This document shows, one piece after another, positions 1 to 7,118 of a stretch of DNA of 17,873 bases. Both the position numbers and the translations under genes were made by a program. The notes beneath the pieces were generated by a model. It saw only the letters and a program-made list of their open reading frames with translations, made no database searches and was not told the origin of the DNA. The first letter of the stretch is position 1. Each line of letters starts with the position of its first letter. Source of the DNA: Treponema sp. (GTDB lineage: Bacteria > Spirochaetota > Spirochaetia > Treponematales > Breznakiellaceae); contig JAITFA010000046.1 in assembly GCA_031281685.1 (NCBI GenBank), positions 1-17,873 of the forward strand, read 5' to 3'.

Positions 1-923
1 GTGTTTCTGACGACAAAACGTTTGGTCTTCACCGCCATACTGCTTTTTTTTACAAACTTCTCCCGCTCAAGCCCGATTCTGGCGCGTTCCTCCTCGGTTA
101 CTATCTGGATATAAAAATCAGCCTTCCTTGAACCAAAGGGACCAAGAACGTCCCGCAACTGTGCAAGCTCCATTCGTTGTGTGTGTTGCGCAACCTGTTG
201 TACTTGGCGTTGCAGGCTGCGCGGCGCGATACTCTGCGCGTCTTTCGTGGACATCAGTGCGTTCTTCATAAGCAAAGCCAGTTCCGCGTTCAGACCGGGA
301 ACCGCGAGATGTATGGGTAAACAAACCCCTTCGCGCATGTCCTGATGCAACACCTCAACGTCCGTATTAAGAAACGGCGGCGTTCCAGCAAAAAGCTGGT
401 AAAGCAAGGCAGATGCAGTGAACGCAATAGCCTCTTCTCCGCGCAAGTTTGGGTGTATCCAACGTTCTCCGCCACATATCCAGCGATTCTCAGCCTCAAT
501 ACTCCGGCGCGCAGTTGCTGGCGGATAAAACAAGACTGTCCCATCAGGCGCGACACGAGCAAGCGCCGGCGCGAGTGAAAACGCGGCGTCGCGGTAGCTC
601 AGGCTGACACACGCCGCGATCCAGACTCGCAGGGCGTCAAGAGCCGTATCTTTTGCCTCATTGGAGGCGCTGGTGTCAGAGGCACACGCATCAAGGATCA
701 CGTCAAGCGGCCTGCCTTCAAAGACCGGTCCCCAAATGCCAATAGTCCCGTTCCGCTCAACGACGCCTCCAGCCTGCCACACGCTCACTGATCCGTCACG
801 GCTGACAACAAATCCTTGCTCTGTAATAAAGTACGAGAGCTTTGCCTGCGCAAAAGCCTGCGCGTCAAGACCAGTGTCAAAGAAAAGCGCTGGTTTTCCA
901 TCAATCTCAAGAGTGCTGATCAT
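1..923 (-). CDS. hypothetical protein with degenerate kinase-like region, truncated by window edge
   Basis: An open frame runs from an ATG at 923 down to base 1 with no stop (about 307 codons visible), so the C-terminus lies outside the window. The start has a good ribosome site, AGGAAG, six bases upstream. I do not recognise the family. Around residues 150-190 the text HPNLRGEEAIAF then ALLYQLFAGTPPF resembles the eukaryotic-type protein kinase C-lobe segment (substrate loop, then LLYELLTGxPPF). The segment DGTVLFYPP before it sits where the magnesium-binding loop would be but has no DFG. No glycine-rich loop or HRD motif is visible, so if it is a kinase fold it is probably inactive. The visible end is charged (EEERARIGLEREKF). 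It is divergent from the gene starting at 1032. The frame is real by inference: long, good RBS, usage like its neighbours. Confidence 0.7.
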   Translation of the reverse strand, partial: MISTLEIDGKPALFFDTGLDAQAFAQAKLSYFITEQGFVVSRDGSVSVWQAGGVVERNGTIGIWGPVFEGRPLDVILDACASDTSASNEAKDTALDALRVWIAACVSLSYRDAAFSLAPALARVAPDGTVLFYPPATARRSIEAENRWICGGERWIHPNLRGEEAIAFTASALLYQLFAGTPPFLNTDVEVLHQDMREGVCLPIHLAVPGLNAELALLMKNALMSTKDAQSIAPRSLQRQVQQVAQHTQRMELAQLRDVLGPFGSRKADFYIQIVTEEERARIGLEREKFVKKSSMAVKTKRFVVRN

Positions 924-976
924 CTTTTACTTCCTAAACAAGTTTATCACACAGTGTACCAATGGGGAATTCTCTC

Positions 977-1031
977 TTGACTTGCGTCTGGTACTCTTCC
1001 TTATTATTCCCATTATATGTATAATACTATA
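977..1031 (+). promoter_or_regulatory. putative promoter with -10 hexamer next to the start codon
   Basis: A perfect TATAAT lies at 1020-1025, six bases before the ATG at 1032. The hexamer 17 bases upstream (TTCCTT, 997-1002) is a weak -35. A better -35 (TTGACT, 977-982) pairs only with TATTAT at 1002-1007 at a 19-base spacing. With the 1020 box, transcription would begin at about the start codon. Prediction by eye. Confidence 0.4.
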
Positions 1032-2912
1032 ATGCAGAAAGTTGATTTATATTCCTTACTGTGGGCGTATGTGAATAAAACGCATAACCCTACCATAAAA
1101 ATTAGCGTATTTATTGATTTTATTGGAAAATACGCTCGGCACCATGCGATGGAACAGCCTGAATGGGAGGTATGGACGCGGAATGCCCTCCCTAAATTCT
1201 GGGAGGAGGTTCCGGCGCTGGTGGACGCGGGTAAGTGCGAGATTCAAGGCGTTACAACGGATCGCTCAATCTTCCTCACCCAATACTACGCGGCTATGAT
1301 TGCTCTTGCCTATAAAAAGGAGGACAATTCCAGCCTCTCCCCGTTCCCTGACGAGCGCGGACTCCGCATACAGATACCTGATGAACAGATCACGGTTCTT
1401 CATCTGAAAGAAGACCTTGCTGATTATCTTGACAACACGGAAGCCACCCACACCCCGATCATAAAACTGGACTTACCCAACCAACTGGGTTCCATACTGA
1501 TACTTGATCCCATGATGCCGCATAGACTGCTGGAAATCGTGTTCCTCAAGATACGTTTCTACCTTATGAAGCCGGGTAAACGCGACCTTGCGCTCAAGAA
1601 ACTGACGGTGCTGTTCCGTGAACAGGAAGAGGCGAGAAATCTGCTTGACAGCCTGATCCAGAGTTCCAAGACGCTTATACAGGAGTTTAAGGAAAACCGG
1701 GACAGTTCATACCTCTTCTGGATACAGATGTGCGACTTTATCAGAAACGATCTCGGCAATGAAACAACTACGTCCTCTGAAGATAGTACGCTATTACAGA
1801 CTGTTGCCGTCATTGAGTGGTTTAACACGTTCTTTAACGGCAAAGCCAAACAACGCAAGGCAAAGGAAAAGGCGTTTGAGGAGCTTACCGCGCATTTAAC
1901 GCACCCGCCCTACCTCTACACTCTGGGGGACATCATCAAGTTCGTGGGACACGATGGTAAGCCTCTGCTCGAATCCTATTCCAATACGGAACTGGATGAG
2001 TTTCTGGCGGGAAAGACCGGGTCCTCGCCGGATCATGTGTCTGAACTGCTCACTATTACCGACGCGAAGAAGGGGCAGTGGTTTGTGTCAAAGACCACGT
2101 TTCCGCTAGCCTGTGTGCAGCAGCTCCAGGATGCACGCGCCTCAATCGGGAACAGCATTGTCGAGCATTGGGTAAAGCTGCTTCGGCGTTACCAGACTGA
2201 ACTGGCTATGGAGCATGATAGCGAATTTGAAGACGTGCTTATCCAGTACCTAAGTATCCAGTCGCCCACACTCGCGGCTATGCTTAAGCACAAACGGCTC
2301 TCACTCCTTTTTAACGAAATGCAGAGCGAGCAGAACGGCTATACGGAATTTGCCAAACTCTTTGATAAGCAAACGGGTAAAATACTCAGTCTAAGCGAGA
2401 TTCTGCTCGTTAAACGGCACACACTTCTGAGCGACGCCCGCTCGCGTCTGCCTTTTTGGTATTCATTGCCGCTGTTTGTCAAACTGGTCAGGCTTTTTAG
2501 TAAAAAGGAAAGACCTAAGAAACCGGCTACTCTGGCACCCACGCCTTCAATCACGGTTAAAAAAGAAAAAGCACTTACGTTTCAGATGGTTTGTATGCAA
2601 TTTGAGGCGGCGCTTGTGCCTCCCGGACAAACGCTTGACAGCTATCTCACGAAGCTCTGGGATCGCTGGGCTAAACTCATCAAGGATGAAGATCGGAATA
2701 ACCTCAGAGAGGATGTAAATTCCCTGGTTCGGGACCGTATCCGCCGCACCGCACGTCTGCTGAAACCAGTGCAGATAACCGAAACCTATCTGTCCCAAAC
2801 CTCCTCAGAACTGATTCAGAAGTCGCCTGCTTTGCAGCAGCTCCAGAATAACAGTCTGGAACTCTATATCAAGCTGTATCTCATCAAGCTGCTGAAGAAC
2901 ATTCCCCGCTAA
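1032..2912 (+). CDS. conserved-looking hypothetical protein, 626 aa
   Basis: I do not recognise this protein. It is long and largely alpha-helical, with no signal peptide or membrane segment, so probably cytoplasmic. Alternating charged and leucine-rich stretches (for example around residues 180-215, REQEEARNLLDSLIQSSKTL) suggest helical repeats or short coiled coils. A proline/lysine-rich linker near residues 494-516 (KKPATLAPTPSITVKKEK) divides a large N-terminal part from a C-terminal part of about 110 residues. I prefer the ATG at 1032 (MQKVDLYSLL) to the in-frame ATG at 1017, because the intervening bases contain a TATAAT box. Neither ATG has a Shine-Dalgarno. The aminotransferase gene follows after 66 bases, also with its own -10-like box. 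Spirochaete restriction is only a guess. Confidence 0.8.
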   Translation: MQKVDLYSLLWAYVNKTHNPTIKISVFIDFIGKYARHHAMEQPEWEVWTRNALPKFWEEVPALVDAGKCEIQGVTTDRSIFLTQYYAAMIALAYKKEDNSSLSPFPDERGLRIQIPDEQITVLHLKEDLADYLDNTEATHTPIIKLDLPNQLGSILILDPMMPHRLLEIVFLKIRFYLMKPGKRDLALKKLTVLFREQEEARNLLDSLIQSSKTLIQEFKENRDSSYLFWIQMCDFIRNDLGNETTTSSEDSTLLQTVAVIEWFNTFFNGKAKQRKAKEKAFEELTAHLTHPPYLYTLGDIIKFVGHDGKPLLESYSNTELDEFLAGKTGSSPDHVSELLTITDAKKGQWFVSKTTFPLACVQQLQDARASIGNSIVEHWVKLLRRYQTELAMEHDSEFEDVLIQYLSIQSPTLAAMLKHKRLSLLFNEMQSEQNGYTEFAKLFDKQTGKILSLSEILLVKRHTLLSDARSRLPFWYSLPLFVKLVRLFSKKERPKKPATLAPTPSITVKKEKALTFQMVCMQFEAALVPPGQTLDSYLTKLWDRWAKLIKDEDRNNLREDVNSLVRDRIRRTARLLKPVQITETYLSQTSSELIQKSPALQQLQNNSLELYIKLYLIKLLKNIPR

Positions 2913-2962
2913 ACGGATACGTGTTCCCGCGAGTTGAGGTATTCCCCATTTTTGTTTCCTGC

Positions 2963-2978
2963 TATAGTATGCTGTTTT
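2963..2978 (+). promoter_or_regulatory. putative -10 box (TATAGT) just upstream of the aminotransferase ATG
   Basis: TATAGT at 2963-2968 lies ten bases before the ATG at 2979, so a transcript starting about seven bases downstream would have a leader of only a few bases. The upstream 30 bases contain no purine-rich ribosome site. The nearest TTGAGG (2934-2939) is 23 bases away, too far for a classical -35. Confidence 0.35.
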
Positions 2979-3830
2979 ATGGAAACACTTGGTTACTATA
3001 ACGGGGAAATCGCTACGATTGATGAGTTGCGTATTCCCATGAATGATAGGGTCTGCTGGTTTGGGGATGGAGTCTACGATGCGACGCTTGCTGAAAACCA
3101 CGCCGTCTTTGCTTTGCACGAGCATATCGACCGCTTCTTCAACAGCGCGGCGCTCATCGAGATACCGCTCTCGTTTACAAAGCCATGGCTTGCTGAACTG
3201 CTCCGCAATCTGGTACGAAAGCTGGATAGTCCCACGCAGTTTGTGTATTGGCAGGTAACGCGGGGAACTACTGACCGCGCCCATACCTTTCCTGATACCG
3301 GTACACCGGCTAATCTCTGGATCATGCTCCGTCCGTTTGTACTGCCTGATCTGACAAAAAAAGTGAAACTTATCACTGTGGAAGATATTCGTTTTCTGCT
3401 CTGTAACGTTAAAACCCTGAACCTTCTGCCTAATGTGCTGGCTAGCGAGCAGGCAAAGCGCGCCGGCTGTTACGAGGCGGTGTTCCATCGAGGCGAGCGG
3501 GTTACGGAATGTTCCCACAGCAATGTGCATATCCTCAAGAACGGCGTTTTCCGTACTGCTCCCACCGACAACCTGATCCTGCCCGGTATTGCCCGCGCCC
3601 ACCTTATCGCTCACTGCCTCAAGCTGGGAATCGCTGTTTCTGAGAAGCCATTCACCGTGGCTGAACTGATGAGTGCCGACGAGGTTATTGTCTCAAGCTC
3701 ATCCAGATTCTGCGTCTCAGCAAGCCATATTGATGGCCAGGAAGTGGGTGGCAAAGCGCCGGAACTGTTGACGAAACTTCGGGAATCGCTGTTGAACGAG
3801 TTTCACGAGGCAAGCGCTACTGGCGTTTAA
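2979..3830 (+). CDS. dat: D-amino-acid aminotransferase (class IV PLP enzyme)
   Basis: A 283-residue cytoplasmic PLP enzyme of aminotransferase class IV, which interconverts D-alanine and D-glutamate and so feeds peptidoglycan synthesis. The Schiff-base lysine is K145 in NVKTLNLLPN, and E177, which contacts the pyridine nitrogen, is in TECSHSN; both have the same numbers as in the Bacillus enzyme. FGDGVY (Y33) and the QVTRGTTDRAH stretch (R100, H102) match the D-amino-acid carboxylate trap, which favours D-aminotransferase over branched-chain aminotransferase or aminodeoxychorismate lyase. A start at 2979 fits the family; an in-frame TTG at 2934 would add 15 hydrophobic residues unlike the family. 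No Shine-Dalgarno is present. Oddity: the phosphate-binding motif, usually EGSSSN, reads ECSHSN here. A frame open on the opposite strand across this gene is a shadow. Confidence 0.85.
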   Translation: METLGYYNGEIATIDELRIPMNDRVCWFGDGVYDATLAENHAVFALHEHIDRFFNSAALIEIPLSFTKPWLAELLRNLVRKLDSPTQFVYWQVTRGTTDRAHTFPDTGTPANLWIMLRPFVLPDLTKKVKLITVEDIRFLLCNVKTLNLLPNVLASEQAKRAGCYEAVFHRGERVTECSHSNVHILKNGVFRTAPTDNLILPGIARAHLIAHCLKLGIAVSEKPFTVAELMSADEVIVSSSSRFCVSASHIDGQEVGGKAPELLTKLRESLLNEFHEASATGV

Positions 3831-3841
3831 CTTGAGCAAGA

Positions 3842-3865
3842 GCTTGGGTCGCGTTTCACCCAAGC
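3842..3865 (+). terminator. hairpin downstream of the aminotransferase gene, no U-tract
   Basis: GCTTGGGT (3842-3849) and ACCCAAGC (3858-3865) form a perfect 8-bp stem with an 8-base loop, starting 12 bases after the aminotransferase stop. No T-run follows, so this may be a weak terminator or an mRNA-end stabiliser. Confidence 0.35.
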
Positions 3866-3892
3866 GCGTGGATTGTAACAGTCAAAAGTGAT

Positions 3893-3939
3893 ATACTATT
3901 TTTAGATTCAGTGCTTTCTGTTTAATCTAAAAATAGTAT
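3893..3939. repeat. perfect 16-bp inverted repeat upstream of the 3954 gene
   Basis: ATACTATTTTTAGATT (3893-3908) and its exact reverse complement (3924-3939) flank a 15-base spacer. The left arm overlaps a possible -10 box, TATACT (3892-3897). The right arm ends at the first G of the ribosome site GGAGGG (3940-3945). It could be an operator, a 5' mRNA hairpin, or an RNA switch controlling access to the ribosome site. Confidence 0.75.
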
Positions 3940-3953
3940 GGAGGGTTTTGAAG

Positions 3954-4523
3954 ATGTTTATGAAACGTAGCGTATGCATAGTTGCGCTTATGGGATTGTG
4001 TGCTTCCCTTTCAGCGATTGATTTTCAGAAGAGAAACGAATTTGGTCTGAGCGGGCTTCTGATCTTCTCTGACATAGACATAATTGAAGATTCTGCGGAG
4101 GCGAATGGCCTCTCAACCGGTACGATTCAGCCGCTCATAGACGCTGGCTTCTATGGGCAGATGAATATTGGTCAAAGCCTACATTTCGGCATGGGTTTGC
4201 GGCTGGCTTCGATCATTGTGGCAACTATGACATGGCCGACAGTATATGCTGAGCTAGACCTGTGGCGTTTTTCGTTCAACATGCGGCTTGGCGGCGGTTT
4301 CTTTGCCGGGCTTGCTGGCTTCTTCCCCTTTTTCTTGGCAGGGGACTTTCTGATTCCTGAAGCTTCGCTATGGTTCAGGTTCTCAAGAAGCCGGATCGGG
4401 TTTGGGGCGCTTTCCTTTCTTCCAACTTCCTCTTTCAACGCGGAGTTTTTTAAGGACTTTGGCGAGGATACCATCAAAAACAAGAGGGTCATGCTGTACA
4501 TAAGCTACGTCTGGTCGTTCTGA
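3954..4523 (+). CDS. secreted small protein, probable outer-membrane beta-barrel
   Basis: A 189-residue protein with a clear signal peptide (basic MFMKRS, hydrophobic VCIVALMGLCASLSA, likely cut near SAID). The mature part has alternating, glycine- and aromatic-rich strands (FGLSGLLIFSD, LHFGMGLRLAS, FSFNMRLGGGFFAG, ASLWFRFSRSRIGFGAL) and ends in VWSF. A terminal phenylalanine is typical of barrels inserted by the BAM complex, so an outer-membrane barrel of about eight strands is likely. I do not recognise a named family. The ATG at 3954 is chosen because GGAGGG (3940-3945) is eight bases upstream; the in-frame TTG at 3948 is too close, and the ATG at 3960 is further. It is a single gene with its own promoter region, preceded by the 16-bp inverted repeat. 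Confidence 0.75.
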   Translation: MFMKRSVCIVALMGLCASLSAIDFQKRNEFGLSGLLIFSDIDIIEDSAEANGLSTGTIQPLIDAGFYGQMNIGQSLHFGMGLRLASIIVATMTWPTVYAELDLWRFSFNMRLGGGFFAGLAGFFPFFLAGDFLIPEASLWFRFSRSRIGFGALSFLPTSSFNAEFFKDFGEDTIKNKRVMLYISYVWSF

Positions 4524-4590
4524 TAGCAGTAGCGCTGTTAAGGAACTCAGCCGCCAGCTTCAGCTAGCGCTGGAGCGTGATCGTAGTTAA

Positions 4591-6165
4591 GTGGAAAAAA
4601 TGATACAGACTTTGACACGCTGTCTCAGGCACTTTAGAGCTAAAGAACATAACAAAAAACAGAGACAGGGACTTGCCATTGTTAGGCTCTACTGCGTGTT
4701 TTTGTTACTGATGCTTCCTATCTATATCCTTGCGTGGGGTCTCTACCAATGGGGCAAGGAGATGGCAGCCAATGAAATCACCGAATCCCTGCAAAACCGG
4801 GCGGGGTTCTTCATGCAAACTCTGGAAGACGAGATTAGTCGCATTCGTTGGCTGGAATACGAATGTCTCAACGATGCCGACTTGTTTTATTACGTCAACG
4901 CCTCAATGATTATGAGCCGCTTCGAGCAGGTACAGGCAATCCTCGCCATACAGAAACGCCTTGATCTGATACGCCGAAGCTCCGTCTACATCGAAAACGC
5001 CCGCGTCTATATCCCTAACCTGAACCGCCTCATCTCAGCGCTAGGCGGGGTTGATCCAATCAGCGAGGAGTGGACCAGCGTGGTAAACGCCGCGCCTGAC
5101 CGTTCCTTTGCGCAGATTGTTTACCTTGACGGTGGTTTATACCTCTGCTCCGCCTTTCCCGCCATGCCAATCAAGCCTCATATACGACCCCTGTATGTCA
5201 TTATCATCGAGTTATCCATTGATACGATCCGCCAACAGCTCATATCGTTTAATGGTTACGCTTCCGGCGGCACGATCCTTGAAGCGCCGGACGCTGGTTT
5301 CCATATTGAGTTTGGCTCTGGCGTCTCTGATCAGACAGGTTATATCATGGTAAACAGCGCCTCTGAGTACCTTCACATGGTTCTATATACCTATGTTTCT
5401 GAAGCGCAAGTATATAGTAAACTTCGGCGTTACAGCGCCCTCTTCCTGCTCTTTTCCCTTGTGGCACTGGCTGCTGTGGCGGGCTTCTTCGTCTCCTCAA
5501 ACATTCTGATTAAACGTCCTGTTGAGTTACTAAGCCAACAGGCTGAATTCAAACAGCTCCAGGCCCAGATTAACCCGCACTTTCTGTACAACAGCTTCTT
5601 TATTCTTTACCGAATGGCAAAAGACGCGGACTATGAACACATCACCACGCTCTGCTCCCACCTGTCGGAATACTACCGCTACATCACTCGCAACGATCTT
5701 ATGGATGTTCCTTTGCGTAAAGAGCTTGATCACGCATGGCGTTATGCGCAGATTCAGCTTATCCGTTTTGGAAAACGAATTACAGTAACGTTTGAGGATG
5801 CCCCCGAAGCCTACAGTAATCTTATGGTTCCCCACCTTATTCTCCAGCCGCTCCTGGAAAACGCCTTTAAGCACGGTCTTAAAAACACGGTGAATGGTGG
5901 CGTGCTGCGTGTCAGCTTTGTTCAGCGTCCTGCCGCGCTGTTTATAGTGGTTAGTGACAACGGCGCGGGAATGTCCGTAGAGGCGCTCCGGCTTCTAAGG
6001 GAACGCATGAACCGCTCCAAAGACACTGCAATCAGCGCATTAGCCAACATCCACAAACGCTTGCGCCTGAAATTCGGTCCCGGCGCTGGAATCTCGGTGT
6101 ATAATAACGAGCAGGGCGGTTTCCGGCAGGAAATACATATCACCGGAATAAAGGGAATAAACTAG
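4591..6165 (+). CDS. sensor histidine kinase, YesM-like
   Basis: A membrane sensor kinase of the His_kinase/YesM type (524 aa) that passes phosphate to the response regulator encoded next. The order is: a basic N-terminus, TM1 (about 28-48), a periplasmic sensor of about 230 residues, TM2 (about 282-305), the phosphoacceptor motif INPHFLYN with H330, then an HATPase domain with the N-box LLENAFKHG (N424) and DNGAG (D456). Only about 20 residues separate TM2 from INPHF, so a full HAMP domain is missing; just IKRPVELLSQ remains of its first helix. The start is GTG 4591 or ATG 4600; GTGGA before 4600 is a weak ribosome site and I see none for 4591. Partners downstream suggest that it senses a sugar or its binding protein. 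Confidence 0.92.
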   Translation: MEKMIQTLTRCLRHFRAKEHNKKQRQGLAIVRLYCVFLLLMLPIYILAWGLYQWGKEMAANEITESLQNRAGFFMQTLEDEISRIRWLEYECLNDADLFYYVNASMIMSRFEQVQAILAIQKRLDLIRRSSVYIENARVYIPNLNRLISALGGVDPISEEWTSVVNAAPDRSFAQIVYLDGGLYLCSAFPAMPIKPHIRPLYVIIIELSIDTIRQQLISFNGYASGGTILEAPDAGFHIEFGSGVSDQTGYIMVNSASEYLHMVLYTYVSEAQVYSKLRRYSALFLLFSLVALAAVAGFFVSSNILIKRPVELLSQQAEFKQLQAQINPHFLYNSFFILYRMAKDADYEHITTLCSHLSEYYRYITRNDLMDVPLRKELDHAWRYAQIQLIRFGKRITVTFEDAPEAYSNLMVPHLILQPLLENAFKHGLKNTVNGGVLRVSFVQRPAALFIVVSDNGAGMSVEALRLLRERMNRSKDTAISALANIHKRLRLKFGPGAGISVYNNEQGGFRQEIHITGIKGIN

Positions 6166-6272
6166 GTTGATATCGCTCTAGTAATAGGTCATCTCTTCCA
6201 ACTGATAATAGATACTGGCTCCTGATAGTGAGCGAGAGGTTTTCTAACAGGGATAAGGAGGAACAAACCAAG

Positions 6273-7022
6273 GTGTACCGGATTCTGATAGTGGACGATG
6301 AGGCAGTGATCACTGACAGTCTAGCGCGAATGTTTCAAGCTAATACACGATTTGCCCTTGACGTATACACGGCGTATTCAGCAATGGAGGCGCTGGCGCA
6401 CATACAAGCAACAGAGAACGCGATTGATATTGTAATAACTGACATTGAGATGCCCGGCTTGTCCGGCGTTGATCTGCTTAAACAGATACGCACTCACTTG
6501 CCGCACTTGCAGGTGATCTTTCTTACCTGCCATGAGGAGTTTGAGTACGCTTATCAGGCCGTGCAATACCACGCGGCGCGTTATGTGTTCAAAAGCGAGG
6601 GAGATGATATTCTGCTGGACGCAGTGGCTGAATGTATTGCGGCTATAGAAGCCTCTGCCCAGAGCGCGCCGCAGCCCAAAAGCGAGTATCAGGAAACCAA
6701 CGACCCTACAATCAACCGCGTACTTGCCTATATCCATGAACACCTTGACGGCGATCTCACTCTCTACACCCTTTCAGAAAAAGTTGCCCTAAACCCTTCG
6801 TACCTAAGCCGCCGTTTTAAGCAGATCACTGGCAAAAACCTTGCCGACACTGTGGCTGACCTGCGAGTAGCAAAGGCGCAGTTGCTTCTTGACGAAACCC
6901 CCTACAGGATTAACCGCGTTGCTGCCCTCGTTGGCTATGAACTGCCCGCCCATTTCACCAAAATGTTCAAACGCCGCACTGGTCTGACACCCAATGAGTA
7001 CCGTGCCAGAGTGAGAAAGTAA
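6273..7022 (+). CDS. response regulator, receiver plus AraC-type DNA-binding domain (YesN-like)
   Basis: A 249-residue transcriptional regulator. Residues 1-115 are a receiver domain: acidic pair D8-D9, phosphoacceptor D57 in ITDIEMPG, T85, and K107 in YVFKSEGDD. Residues about 145-245 form an AraC-family domain with two helix-turn-helix units (LTLYTLSEKVALNPSYLSRRFK and INRVAALVGYELPAHFTKMFKRRTG) and the family ending LTPNEYRA. I choose GTG 6273 because AAGGAGG (6255-6261) lies 11 bases upstream and the receiver then begins at once (VYRILIVDDE). An in-frame GTG at 6228 has no ribosome site and would add 15 polar residues. It probably activates the transporter genes that follow. The gap from the kinase stop is 107 bases. 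Confidence 0.92.
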   Translation: MYRILIVDDEAVITDSLARMFQANTRFALDVYTAYSAMEALAHIQATENAIDIVITDIEMPGLSGVDLLKQIRTHLPHLQVIFLTCHEEFEYAYQAVQYHAARYVFKSEGDDILLDAVAECIAAIEASAQSAPQPKSEYQETNDPTINRVLAYIHEHLDGDLTLYTLSEKVALNPSYLSRRFKQITGKNLADTVADLRVAKAQLLLDETPYRINRVAALVGYELPAHFTKMFKRRTGLTPNEYRARVRK

Positions 7023-7052
7023 AAAAGTAAAAAAAGGGTAAGAAAGGTAAAA
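7019..7052. other. A-rich GTAA-repeat tract after the regulator stop
   Basis: Four GTAA words (7019, 7027, 7038, 7047), each followed by an A-run, sit in an all-purine-plus-T stretch starting at the regulator stop codon. It may be curved DNA or an upstream promoter element for the binding-protein gene. No clear -35/-10 pair was found in 7023-7107; TACACT at 7085-7090 is the best -10, consistent with an activator-dependent promoter. Confidence 0.35.
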
Positions 7053-7118
7053 TCATTCCTGTATCAGCCTCTGAAAAGCAGGGTTACACTTCTGTAATCT
7101 AAGATTCAGGAGGATTTT

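Noticed and set aside
661..1032. 123-codon plus-strand frame
   Set aside because: It runs opposite the left-edge gene, which has a good ribosome site and a continuous 307-codon frame.
2805..3614. 269-codon open frame on the minus strand
   Set aside because: It lies wholly opposite the aminotransferase gene, whose catalytic residues fit the plus strand; it has no recognisable domain or ribosome site.
4522..4590. Coding-like tail (KELSRQLQLALERDRS then stop) directly before the histidine kinase
   Set aside because: It has no start codon or upstream domain and is only about 20 codons past the preceding gene; possible gene remnant, but not supportable.
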